DNA of 6,993 nucleotides from JBEKVE01 sp049514335 (GCA_049514335.1 JBEKVE010000166.1:1-6993), one strand, 5' to 3'; numbered from the stretch's first letter, positions 1 to 6,558 are shown. The notes: a model not told the origin generated them from the letters alone. Made by a program: numbers and translations.

Positions 1-614
1 CATTCGTTGACGACGGTGACGGTCCCCCGCTCGAAGCGTTCGAACCCAGTTGCCTTCAACATGTCCTCGATCACGTTCTGGGTGTCGCCGTGTTCCATGT
101 TGGCCGCAGCATGGGAGGCTTCCGAGAGCTCGATCACCTTCACGAAGTACGGCATCAGACCGAGGTGCACGAACTGGCCCCAGAAGGTCAGGCCGAGCCG
201 GCCTCCGGGGACCAGTACCCGGCGCGCTTCGAGCAGGGCCGCCTCGCAGCCTTTCCAGATCCCGTTGAAGCTGGTGGCCGTATCGAAGGACGCGTCGGGG
301 AACGGCAGGGCGAACATGTCACCCACGCGGAAGTCGCCTTTCGGCGTGCGGGCGCGGGCGATGGTCACAAGGCCCTCAGAGGCGTCGATGCCCGAGACAG
401 CTGCGCCACGCTCGCTCGCCAGGTGCGCGGCGAAGCCTGACCCGCAGGCGATGTCCAGCAACCGCGTGCCATCGGCGACGGCGAGTTGGTCGAAGACCGC
501 CTGGTTGGCCGCTCGGGCGTAGGGCTCCCACAGGTACGCCCAGTCCGTTGCCCGGTCTCCCCAGGCCTCCCCGGCCTCTCGCCAGTCGTGGGTCGTGGTC
601 GTTTTCTGGGCCAT
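1..614 (-). CDS. Class I SAM-dependent methyltransferase (C-terminus beyond window)
   Basis: The gene reads leftward from an ATG at 614-612 and leaves the window still open, so about 204 N-terminal residues are visible. The Rossmann-type fold is clear. Motif I, LLDIACGSGFAA, spans residues 52-63. The acidic residue ending strand beta-2 is D77 in GIDAS. A GDMFALPFPDASFD segment follows at 98-111, and then a post-motif ARRVLVPGGRL segment typical of Methyltransf_11/25 proteins. These parts bind S-adenosylmethionine; the acceptor substrate cannot be told. The start is well supported by a perfect AAGGAGGT Shine-Dalgarno (620-627) five bases upstream. The gene is divergent from a TetR regulator, and the inverted repeat in the shared promoter lies against this ribosome binding site, so control by that repressor is likely (inference). 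The fold is near certain; the reaction is unknown. Confidence 0.88.
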   Translation of the reverse strand, partial: MAQKTTTTHDWREAGEAWGDRATDWAYLWEPYARAANQAVFDQLAVADGTRLLDIACGSGFAAHLASERGAAVSGIDASEGLVTIARARTPKGDFRVGDMFALPFPDASFDTATSFNGIWKGCEAALLEARRVLVPGGRLGLTFWGQFVHLGLMPYFVKVIELSEASHAAANMEHGDTQNVIEDMLKATGFERFERGTVTVVNE

Positions 615-619
615 GGCCG

Positions 620-627
620 ACCTCCTT
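620..627 (-). promoter_or_regulatory. Shine-Dalgarno of the methyltransferase gene
   Basis: On the minus strand this reads AAGGAGGT, a full match to the anti-Shine-Dalgarno complement, five bases before the ATG at 614. It fixes the methyltransferase start and shares its outermost base with the left arm of the putative operator. Confidence 0.75.
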
Positions 628-670
628 AGACGAACGATCGTACAATAAAGTATGGATGATCGTCCGTCTA
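627..670. promoter_or_regulatory. Putative TetR operator in the divergent promoter
   Basis: The left arm TAGACGAACGATCGT (627-641) and the reverse complement of the right arm, TAGACGGACGATCAT (656-670), match at 13 of 15 positions around a 14-base spacer. The left arm also contains the self-palindrome ACGATCGT (634-641). The spacer and its flanks (641-656) are the only A+T-rich stretch between the two genes and should hold the -10 elements for both directions (TACAAT at 641-646 on the plus strand, TACTTT at 647-652 on the minus strand). TetR-family proteins commonly bind such repeats beside their own gene and shut off both promoters. That this repeat is bound by the adjacent regulator is inference. 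Confidence 0.6.
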
Positions 671-703
671 GCCTGGAACGGGAGCCGTGAGGACCGAGAG
701 CCG

Positions 704-1348
704 ATGGCAGGCGAGCCGATGGCAGACAAGCAGGGACCAACAGCCAGGCAAACCCGGGCGCCGGGGGACCGGGCGCGGGCTCGGATCGTCGAGCATGCGG
801 CGCGCCTTGCAACCATCGAGGGGCTTGAAGGGTTGTCGATCGGCCGGCTCGCCGAGGCCAGCGGTGTGGCGAAGAGCAGCGTTCACGCGCTCTTCGGATC
901 GAAAGAGGCGCTGCAGCTGGCAACCATCAACGCAGCGCGGGAGAACTTCATCGCCGAAGTCGTCGGACCCGCGCTCGCTGCGACCTCGCCGGGTCGCGGG
1001 CGGCTCCTCGCGCTCTGCGAGGGGTACTTGTCCTACGTCGAGCGGCGCGTCTTCCCCGGAGGGTGCTTCTTCGTCGCCGCATCAGCCGAGGTAGGAGCGC
1101 AGCCTGGACGCATACACGACGAAGTCGCCCGCGTTCAGCAGCAATGGCGCGACCTCCTTCTTCGAGAGGCCCACGCTGCCGCCGACAAGGGCGAGCTGAG
1201 GACCGGCGACGAGCCCGCACAGCTCGCCTTCGAACTCGGAGTGATCCTTGCCGGGACTGACATCGTCGCCATCCTCCACGATGACCCCGGTGCCGTTTCC
1301 CGTGGTCGAGCCGCGGTGGTGTCCCGCCTCAGAGGCCCCGCGATCTGA
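704..1348 (+). CDS. TetR/AcrR-family transcriptional repressor
   Basis: A 214-residue protein of normal TetR size. The N-terminal DNA-binding domain covers about residues 24-70. The helix-turn-helix lies in LSIGRLAEASGVAKSSVHALF (44-64), followed by the typical GSKEAL. The remainder is a helical ligand-binding and dimer domain with a FPGGCFF segment and AHAAADKGEL, seen in many actinobacterial TetR proteins. The frame is open upstream to 548, but those codons would overlap the methyltransferase gene and run through the promoter. The ATG at 704 has GAGGA at 689-693 ten bases before it and is preferred; the ATG at 719 is a second option. The gene is divergent from the methyltransferase gene, and the operator-like repeat between them suggests autoregulation and control of that enzyme. 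The inducing ligand is unknown. Confidence 0.9.
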   Translation: MAGEPMADKQGPTARQTRAPGDRARARIVEHAARLATIEGLEGLSIGRLAEASGVAKSSVHALFGSKEALQLATINAARENFIAEVVGPALAATSPGRGRLLALCEGYLSYVERRVFPGGCFFVAASAEVGAQPGRIHDEVARVQQQWRDLLLREAHAAADKGELRTGDEPAQLAFELGVILAGTDIVAILHDDPGAVSRGRAAVVSRLRGPAI

Positions 1349-1370
1349 CGAGCGTGTGACGCGTGCTCGT
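1348..1370 (+). terminator. Stem-loop just after the tetR stop
   Basis: ACGAGC (1348-1353) pairs with GCTCGT (1365-1370). Three inner pairs, two of them G-U, leave a five-base loop. The stem begins at the last base of the tetR stop codon. No U-run follows, as is usual for stem-loop terminators in GC-rich actinobacteria, so function is a moderate inference. Confidence 0.4.
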
Positions 1371-1618
1371 GGGGCGGCTGACAACACCAAGCGGCCCACT
1401 CCCGTCGCAGCAGAGCTTCTCGGCTCCTGTTGACACCGAGTGATCAGCGATCGCCCGGCCCACGGCGAACAACAGCGTTCGGTGGGACAGGTGCAGCGGC
1501 ATGCCATCCACCTGGGAGGCGGCTTCGCCCTGTGCCACCGCAAGACCACCCACGATGAGACTGTACGCCGCTACTCGAACCGGGTCCCTGATTCAGACAG
1601 CTTGGGATCTGGCGCTGA
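1371..1618. other. Gene-free stretch, possible decayed coding sequence
   Basis: No reading frame here has a convincing start, ribosome site or family resemblance. On the minus strand about 50 codons ending near 1430 are open and read like ordinary protein (for example SLIVGGLAVAQGEAASQ). An in-frame stop lies just upstream, and the frame runs on through the tetR terminator into the end of tetR. It may be a gene remnant or chance in GC-rich DNA. Confidence 0.3.
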
Positions 1619-1843
1619 CTACGCCGGTTGACTCAGTTCGACCTCACCTACGTCAACGCTGTGGGGGTCGGGGATCGGCAGGCCGTCCTCAGTCAACCCC
1701 TGGACGTGCAGGGCGATCGCCTCACTGATCAGTTGCTCGGCTTCATCGTGGGTTGCCGCGGCGATGCCCACTCCGGGCAAAGCGGGTACGAAGGCGCTCC
1801 ACCCGGTTGCAGTTTTCTCATACACGACGGTCCAGGTGCTCAA
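1619..1843 (-). CDS. hicB: HicB-family antitoxin
   Basis: A 74-residue protein with the compact HicB fold: a strand WTVVYEKTATGWSAFVPALPG (residues 4-24), then a helix rich in acidic and Ala residues (THDEAEQLISEAIALHVQGL), and a TEDGLPIPDPHS tail. In the family these proteins bind and block HicA mRNA-cleaving toxins, and longer ones carry a C-terminal DNA-binding domain. No such domain is present here, so this is the short type. The start is a TTG at 1843-1841 with GGAGG four bases upstream. It overlaps the last four bases of the hicA remnant, an arrangement that implies translational coupling. The antitoxin frame is complete although the toxin frame before it is broken. Family assignment is confident. 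Confidence 0.85.
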   Translation of the reverse strand: MSTWTVVYEKTATGWSAFVPALPGVGIAAATHDEAEQLISEAIALHVQGLTEDGLPIPDPHSVDVGEVELSQPA

Positions 1844-2027
1844 CGGTCCTCCCTCGACAACCCGGCCTGCCTGAGAATGCTTCCCAGCGTACCCGGTGCC
1901 ATTTCCTGGCCCGGTCTTCCCGCGACGGTCACCCTGCCCTGCCTGACGGGGTGTCGGAATTGGCGATGACTTCCGCGCTGGGCCACCTGTCCCGTTCCAA
2001 CATTCGGATCACGTCCCGGACCTTCAT
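1840..2027 (-). pseudogene. hicA: HicA-family mRNA interferase toxin, frameshifted
   Basis: The start at 2027 gives MKVRDVIRMLERDRW, the usual HicA N-terminus, but this frame then reads nonsense and soon stops. The rest of the toxin, RGSHRQFRHPVRQGRVTVAG followed by EMAPGTLGSILRQAGL, lies in another frame ending at 1840. It includes the catalytic-type His in GSH. Homologues have about five residues between the conserved Trp and RGSH (15 bases). Only five bases lie between the TGG and that CGC here, so a deletion of about ten bases near 1980 explains the break. This double-stranded-RNA-binding-like fold needs both halves, so the toxin should be dead. Gene order hicA-hicB, with a four-base overlap, is the standard locus layout. 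The spacing comparison uses remembered family members, not an alignment. Confidence 0.8.
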
Positions 2028-2123
2028 CAAGGCGCCGAAGGTAACTGGGGGTTGTGTCAATCATCCGGACCGGCGGCCGAACAAGCGGCTCCAGGAGCTC
2101 CCGCCGGCCTGGCAGGTTCGAAG

Positions 2124-2153
2124 ACAACCGCCTAGGACACAACCGCCTAGGAC
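2124..2153. repeat. Perfect 15-base tandem duplication with CCTAGG cores
   Basis: ACAACCGCCTAGGAC occurs twice head to tail (2124-2138 and 2139-2153). Each copy contains the palindrome CCTAGG. It lies in the gap between the hicA remnant and the end of bioB. CTAG is usually rare in bacterial genomes, so two copies in 15 bases stand out. Its role is unknown; it may be a slippage duplication or a pair of protein-binding sites. Confidence 0.8.
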
Positions 2154-2174
2154 ACGAATCCGCGGCGCGCTGCG

Positions 2175-3251
2175 TCAGGCGTTCGCCGGCACCGCCGTCC
2201 CGGGGCCCCTTCGACGAAGGGTCACGAGATCACGACGCGTCGTGGGCAAGGTGGCTTGCTCCTGGCCCTCGACCACGAAGCCGGCGTCGGCGATCATCTC
2301 GAGATCCGCCTTGCCGGCCTGCCCCTCACTCGTCAGGTAGTCGCCGAGAAAGATGGAGTTGGCGAGTTGCAGACCCAGGACCTGGAGGCTGCGCAGGTGG
2401 ATCTCCCGACCGCCGGCGATCCGCACCTCCACGTCGGGGAAGAAGAAACGGAACAGGGCGAGGATCCGCAGGCAACGTTGCGGCGTGAGCTGCCACTCGT
2501 CGGCTAGAGGCGTGCCCTCGAACGGGATCAGGAAGTTGACGGGCACCGAGTCGGGATCCAGGTCCCGCAGATCGAAGGCCAGGTCGACGATCTGCTCATC
2601 GGTCTCGCCCATCCCGAAGATCGCTCCCGAGCACGGAGAGAGGCCGGCGTGCTGGGCGATGCCGACGGTGTCGACCCGATCGGAGAAGGTGTGGGTCGAG
2701 CAGATCTCGCCGTAGTTCGCTTCGCTCGTGTTGAGATTGTGGTTGTACGCGTCAACACCGGCCGCCGATAGCCGCTGTGCGCGATCCGGGGTCAACAGAC
2801 CGAGGCTGGTGCAGATCTCGACGGCAGGGTGACGTTGTTTGATCACCCGTACCGTTTCGGCCACCCGGGCGATGTCGCGGTCGGTGGGCCCTCTGCCGCT
2901 GGCCACGAGGCACACGCGCTTGGCCCCCCCGGCCACCGCCCGATCGGCGGTCTCGGCCGCGACGGCGGGATCGACCCAGTTGTACGTGAGGACGTCGGCG
3001 TCGGAGCCGCGGCGCTGCGAGCAGTAGGAACAGTCCTCGGGGCACAGACCACTCTTCATGTTCACGATCAGATTCAACTTGACCCGATTGGAGAAGAAGT
3101 GCCGGCGCACCCGGCTCCCGGCGGCGACGACGTCCATGAGCTCGTCGTCAGCGCTGGCGAGGACGGCAAGGGCCTGAGCCCGGTCCGGGATCTGCCCGGC
3201 CAGGGCCCGTCGGACGAGGTCGTCGAGCGTCTCTGAGAGGTCGGTCCGCAT
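2175..3251 (-). CDS. bioB: Biotin synthase (radical SAM)
   Basis: A 358-residue BioB that inserts sulfur into dethiobiotin, the last step of biotin synthesis. The radical-SAM motif CPEDCSYC supplies C70, C74 and C77 for the 4Fe-4S cluster. The ligands of the second, sulfur-donating 2Fe-2S cluster are all present: C114 (KRVCLVASGRG), C147 (VEICTSLG), C207 (SPCSGAIFGMGET) and R277 (VRIAGGRE). YNHNLNTSE (169-177), part of the substrate and SAM pocket, is intact. Length is close to the E. coli enzyme with slightly longer ends. The ATG at 3251 lacks a clear Shine-Dalgarno, so a leaderless message or slightly different start is possible. No bioA, bioD, bioF or birA is visible nearby. It is divergent from the aquaporin gene with a 102-base gap. 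Confidence 0.96.
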   Translation of the reverse strand: MRTDLSETLDDLVRRALAGQIPDRAQALAVLASADDELMDVVAAGSRVRRHFFSNRVKLNLIVNMKSGLCPEDCSYCSQRRGSDADVLTYNWVDPAVAAETADRAVAGGAKRVCLVASGRGPTDRDIARVAETVRVIKQRHPAVEICTSLGLLTPDRAQRLSAAGVDAYNHNLNTSEANYGEICSTHTFSDRVDTVGIAQHAGLSPCSGAIFGMGETDEQIVDLAFDLRDLDPDSVPVNFLIPFEGTPLADEWQLTPQRCLRILALFRFFFPDVEVRIAGGREIHLRSLQVLGLQLANSIFLGDYLTSEGQAGKADLEMIADAGFVVEGQEQATLPTTRRDLVTLRRRGPGTAVPANA

Positions 3252-3341
3252 GGGTCGATCATGGCATCTCGAACGGCGCAGGTGCCGAAAGACGGCCTGG
3301 GCCGGCGGCCGCGGTTTAGGGTTCGCGTGGGCGGCCTGTTG

Positions 3342-3348
3342 AAAGGAG
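3342..3348 (+). promoter_or_regulatory. Shine-Dalgarno that sets the aqpZ start
   Basis: AAAGGAG lies five bases before the ATG at 3354. It decides between that start and an upstream in-frame ATG at 3261, which would add 31 Arg-rich residues not expected in an aquaporin. Confidence 0.7.
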
Positions 3349-3353
3349 AGCGC

Positions 3354-4070
3354 ATGGCTCGCAGGCTCGGTGCGGAATTCCTCGGCACGGCGATCCTGGT
3401 CTTCGTGGCCGTCGGCGTGGCCACGCTGTCATTTGGCTTCGGTGTGGCGGGGAGCAGCTTCGCGGCGGGGGTGGTGGCCACGGCGCTCGCCTTCGGGTTG
3501 ACCCTCATGTCCCTGGCCTACGTGCTCGGTCCCATCTCCGGCTGTCACGTCAACCCGGCGGTGACCATGGGGGCGCTCCTGGCGCGGCGCATCGCGCTGC
3601 GCGATGCCTGCGGTTACTGGGTGGCCCAATTCGCCGGCGGCATCGTGGGTGCCCTCGTGCTGTGGGGCATGTTCAGCACGTCGCCGCTCTACCACCGCTC
3701 CACCACTGGATTGGGTACCGACGGGTGGGGAGCGCAGAGTCATATCCACATCGGGGCGGGTGGTGCCTTCCTGGCTGAGGTGGTACTCACGGCCATCTTC
3801 GTGTGCGCGGTGCTCGGCGTGACGGGCAAGGCGGGCAACGCCGCCACCGCCGGCGTGGTGATCGGCCTCACCCTCACGGTCGTCCACCTCATCGGCATCC
3901 CCGTGACGGGGACGTCGGTGAACCCGGCCAGGAGCCTCGGGCCGGCGCTGGTGGTGGGAGGGACCGCCCTGCGCCAGGTGTGGCTCTTCATCGTGGCCCC
4001 GCTGGTGGGCGGCGCCGTCGGCGCCGGGGTGCACCTGCTGCTCTATCCGTCCAAGGACGAAGCCACCTGA
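3354..4070 (+). CDS. aqpZ: Aquaporin Z-type water channel (MIP family)
   Basis: A 238-residue integral membrane protein with six predicted spans and two half-helices carrying the NPA boxes HVNPAVT (N67-A69) and SVNPARS (N190-A192). The selectivity-filter residues match E. coli AqpZ: F47 in LAFGLT, H178 in VVHLIGIPV, T187 and R193. This combination is that of a narrow water-selective pore rather than a glycerol channel. The frame is open upstream to 3261, but the ATG at 3354 follows AAAGGAG (3342-3348) at good spacing and begins the membrane domain at once, as in the family. The gene is divergent from bioB. A broken histidine kinase gene follows on the same strand after 82 bases. Regulation is not apparent. 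Confidence 0.95.
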   Translation: MARRLGAEFLGTAILVFVAVGVATLSFGFGVAGSSFAAGVVATALAFGLTLMSLAYVLGPISGCHVNPAVTMGALLARRIALRDACGYWVAQFAGGIVGALVLWGMFSTSPLYHRSTTGLGTDGWGAQSHIHIGAGGAFLAEVVLTAIFVCAVLGVTGKAGNAATAGVVIGLTLTVVHLIGIPVTGTSVNPARSLGPALVVGGTALRQVWLFIVAPLVGGAVGAGVHLLLYPSKDEAT

Positions 4071-4152
4071 TCGCGCCGTCCAGCGCAACGCCACCGCTCG
4101 CCTCATAGCATCGAGACACTCCGGGCTGGGGGCACCTCGCTGGGAGCTAGAA

Positions 4153-4980
4153 ATGGGACACGAAGAGGCTTCGCGGCCGGCGGCAGATTCCGACGCCCGG
4201 CGGCGTGACGAAACCACTGCGTCGCCCTTCCGTCGACAGGGAGTGCTCGAACGTGCCCTGCCGTTCGCCGTGGTGGCCGTGGCAGCCGAGGCCAGCCTGT
4301 TGCTTCCCCCGGCCCTGCGGTCGACGCCAGGGGCGGTGGTGAGTCTCGTTCTCCTCGTGGCCACCGGCGCCGCGTTCCTGCTGCCGTGGGCGCGCATGGC
4401 GCCCTGGGTCACTTGCTCGCGCCGGTGGCCTACACGGGATCGGCGCTGGCGCTCGTCCTCGCCACGGGCCAGACGGCGCCGGGTATCGGCATCATCGTGC
4501 TGGTCTCGCTCGTGTGGACAGCGTTGTTCCATCGACGCTGGGAGCCGATATGTGTGGGCGCGTCCGTCGTCGCCGTCGAGATCGTCACCGCCCTGATCCC
4601 CCTGCAGGTGTCGAATTCGATCATCGCCCGTCGTGTGTTTCTGTGGGCCACGCTCGGTGTCGTCATGTCGGTGGCCATCCACGGCCTGCGCAAGCGCGCC
4701 GCACGTGCCCGTCGCGAAGCCGATGTTTTGCACGGGCAAGGCCGGCAATTCGCCGTGACCGAGGACCGGGAGCGCATCGCCAAGCAGCTCTACAGCTCCA
4801 CCCTGTACGACCTGGTGGCCGTCGGGCTCACCTGGATGCCACCTCCAACCTGTCGAGGCGGCAACCCGTGCGTGACCGCATCGAGCACGCTGCGGGGACC
4901 ATCGACGACACGGTCAAGCGGCTGCGGGCTGCCATCTTCGACCTCGACCCGGCGGGCGCGGCGCGAGCCGATCCGGTCGT
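4153..4980 (+). pseudogene. Multi-span membrane sensor histidine kinase, frameshifted and truncated
   Basis: The first frame (from ATG 4153, with GGGAG seven bases upstream) gives a charged N-terminus and two membrane spans ending FLLPWARMAPW. Just after 4412 the protein continues one frame over with LLAPVAYTGSALALVLATG, further membrane spans and the start of a HisKA_3 dimerisation helix, DRERIAKQLYSSTLYDL. Near 4831 a second shift moves to DATSNLS, RDRIEHAAGTIDDTVKRLRA and AIFDLDPAG. Both shifts are repaired by adding one C. In the family the helix reads RIAxxLHDxV; here His is Tyr and Asp is Ser, so there is no phosphoacceptor. No HATPase_c domain (N, G1 or G2 boxes) follows in any frame before the opposing MarR gene. 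The right boundary is approximate. The shifts might be sequencing errors, but the missing His and ATPase domain would remain. Confidence 0.75.
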
Positions 4981-5116
4981 GGGGGTGGGCTCGGAGCGGT
5001 GGGCGCGTCGTACGCCGGCGACGAGGGGGCGCTCCATGGACGACCGGGGTAGGTGGGCCGGCCCGGAGGGACCTCGGTGGCGCCGATCGACTGTGGAGGG
5101 CAGAGGCGCCGGGCCG

Positions 5117-5572
5117 TCAGTGGCAGCCCGGACCGTCCGACACCTTGTCGAGGGCGTCGGCCAGGGCGGAGAGCTGGCGCCGGGTGAGGCGCTCGACGAA
5201 ATGGCGACGCACCTGCGCCACGTGATCGGGTGCGGCCTCCTCGAGCCGGGCCCGGCCGGCCGGGGTGAGCGCGGCGTAGGACCCGCGGCGATCGGTGGGG
5301 CAGCGGTGTCGTTCCACCAGCCCACTCGACACCAGGCTGTCGAGACGACGGGTGAGCCCACTCGGGGAGAGCAGCAGACGCTCGGCCAGCTCGCTCATGC
5401 GCATCTGGCCGCCTTCACCTTCGAGCTCCACCAGCACCCCGTAATCGGTGACCGACATCCCCTGACTGGCCTGCAGATCGGCGTCGAGACGGCCGATGAG
5501 GCGGGAGTGCGCTCGTAGCAGCGACCGCCATGCGTGCATCTCGAGATCGTCGAGCCACGGGGTCGCGGGCAT
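5117..5572 (-). CDS. MarR-family transcriptional regulator
   Basis: A 151-residue winged helix-turn-helix protein. Helices 1-2 include WLDDLEMHAWRSLLRAHSRL (6-25). The DNA-binding part is MRMSELAERLLLSPSGLTRRL (57-77), then the wing LVERHRCPTDRRGSYAALTPAG (85-106), with the DRR that MarR proteins use in the minor groove. A C-terminal dimerisation helix follows (QVRRHFVERLTRRQLSALADAL). The ATG at 5572 is preferred: TACGCT lies exactly six bases before it, the spacing expected for a -10 element of a leaderless message. A GTG at 5596, preceded by AAGGA, would add eight residues. The gene is divergent from the TIGR03084 protein gene with about 122 bases between, so cross-regulation is possible but unproven. 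MarR ligands are often phenolic compounds; nothing here identifies one. Confidence 0.92.
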   Translation of the reverse strand: MPATPWLDDLEMHAWRSLLRAHSRLIGRLDADLQASQGMSVTDYGVLVELEGEGGQMRMSELAERLLLSPSGLTRRLDSLVSSGLVERHRCPTDRRGSYAALTPAGRARLEEAAPDHVAQVRRHFVERLTRRQLSALADALDKVSDGPGCH

Positions 5573-5578
5573 AGTCCC

Positions 5579-5584
5579 AGCGTA
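5579..5584 (-). promoter_or_regulatory. Candidate -10 element for leaderless marR transcription
   Basis: On the minus strand TACGCT is followed by six bases (GGGACT) and then the ATG at 5572, so transcription would start at or next to the first base of the start codon. No good -35 is visible at 17 bases upstream. A small palindrome, GGACCGTGTCC (5591-5601), sits where a regulator could overlap the promoter. Confidence 0.4.
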
Positions 5585-5694
5585 CCGGGTGGACACGGTC
5601 CTTGCGGGCGCAATCGACCCGGGATCTCGGTCCCCACCTATGACCGGCGGCCGAGGGAGGGTCGGCGCCCCCCAGCCCGTAGTCTGAGGCCCTC

Positions 5695-6507
5695 ATGGCC
5701 GAACCGGGTTCACTGCCCTCCCTGCTCGAGGACCTCCACCTGGAGCACGCCGCCCTCGACGGTCTCGTGGCGCAGCTCGACGAGGCGTCGTGGGCGCTGC
5801 CCACCCCCGCGGCGGGCTGGGCCATTCGGGATCAGATCAGCCACCTGGCCTTCTTCGACGATGCCGCCACCATGGCCGTGACCGAGCCCGCTCGGTTCAC
5901 GGCCATGGCCGAGGCGGCCCTGGCGGCTCCGGGCGATCCCATGGAGGAGCATCTGCGCCGGGGCCGGGCCATGTCCGGCGCCGAGGTGCTCGCCTGGTGG
6001 CGCCGGGCCCGCCACGCCATGACCGACGCCACGGGCACCCTCGACGACCGCGCCCGGATCCCCTGGTTCGGCCCGCCCATGGGGGCCCTGTCGTTCGTGT
6101 CGGCGCGCCTCATGGAGACGTGGGCCCACGGGCACGACGTCGCCGACGCGCTCGGTGCGCGCCCCGAGCCCACCGAGCGGCTGCGCCACATCGCCCATCT
6201 CGGGGTGCGGGCACGGCCCTTCTCGTTCATCGTGCGCGGGCTCGACCCGCCGGCCGCGCCCGTCCGCGTGGCGCTGCGCGGGCCGTCGGGGCAGCAGTGG
6301 GAGTGGGACGCCGCGCAGGACACGACCGATGTGGTCGAGGGCTCGGCCCTCGACTTCTGCCTGGTGGTGACCCAGCGCCGGCACGTGTCGGACACCGACC
6401 TCGAGGTCGCCGGGGACGGGGCGCGGCAGTGGATGGCGATCGCGCAGGCCTTCGCCGGCGGTCCCGGTCCCGGACGTCCACCCCGGCACGGCGACCAACG
6501 CTCCTGA
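5695..6507 (+). CDS. TIGR03084-family metal-binding protein (mycothiol maleylpyruvate isomerase N-terminal, DinB fold)
   Basis: A 270-residue protein. The N-terminal four-helix DinB/MDMPI domain carries the family marks TPAAGWAIRDQISHLAFFD (37-55), IPWFGPPMGALSFVSARLMETWAHGHDVADALG (122-154) and PTERLRHIAHLGVRARPFSF (159-178). The likely metal ligands are H50, E141 and H145, the positions used by mycothiol-dependent maleylpyruvate isomerase. The C-terminal part has the family's VRVALRGPSG, DFCLVVTQRRH and WMAIAQAFAG segments. The family may act with mycothiol in thiol-dependent chemistry, but no reaction is established for TIGR03084 proteins. The ATG at 5695 follows GAGG (5686-5689), with TAGTCT (5680-5685) as a possible -10. 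It is divergent from the MarR gene and converges with the Lgt-like gene. Confidence 0.88.
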   Translation: MAEPGSLPSLLEDLHLEHAALDGLVAQLDEASWALPTPAAGWAIRDQISHLAFFDDAATMAVTEPARFTAMAEAALAAPGDPMEEHLRRGRAMSGAEVLAWWRRARHAMTDATGTLDDRARIPWFGPPMGALSFVSARLMETWAHGHDVADALGARPEPTERLRHIAHLGVRARPFSFIVRGLDPPAAPVRVALRGPSGQQWEWDAAQDTTDVVEGSALDFCLVVTQRRHVSDTDLEVAGDGARQWMAIAQAFAGGPGPGRPPRHGDQRS

Positions 6508-6508
6508 G

Positions 6509-6524
6509 GCCCGGAACCCCGGGC
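6509..6524 (+). terminator. Hairpin after the TIGR03084 gene
   Basis: GCCCGG (6509-6514) and CCGGGC (6519-6524) form a perfect six-pair GC stem with an AACC loop, beginning two bases from the stop codon. No U-run follows. A terminator in this convergent gap is plausible but not certain. Confidence 0.4.
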
Positions 6525-6558
6525 GGACTGAGCGGGCCTGGGTCGGGCCGGCGTGACC

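Noticed and set aside
7..522. 171-codon plus-strand frame opposite the methyltransferase
   Set aside because: The minus strand holds clear SAM-binding motifs; this frame has none.
548..703. Longer TetR protein starting at 548 or 656
   Set aside because: These codons cross the methyltransferase start, the operator and the promoter; the later start has a ribosome site and gives a normal TetR length.
2055..2060. Perfect TTGACA on the minus strand upstream of hicA
   Set aside because: No acceptable -10 lies 16-18 bases downstream, so it was not listed as a promoter.
1840..2142. A 100-residue protein starting at 2142 and ending with the HicA C-terminus
   Set aside because: Its first half is the out-of-frame reading of the true hicA start region plus the 15-base repeat, with no ribosome site. 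It is a by-product of the frameshift.
3429..4748. 439-codon open frame on the minus strand opposite aqpZ and the kinase remnant
   Set aside because: Its composition (His-, Arg- and Gly-rich, no motifs) is what the antisense of GC-rich coding DNA produces, and aqpZ on the other strand is certain.
4514..5518. 334-codon plus-strand open frame continuing from the kinase remnant through the MarR gene
   Set aside because: Only its stretch near 4838-4980 resembles kinase; beyond that it is antisense to marR and has no domain character.
5710..6498. 262-codon open frame opposite the TIGR03084 gene
   Set aside because: It is antisense to a well-supported protein family gene and shows no family features.
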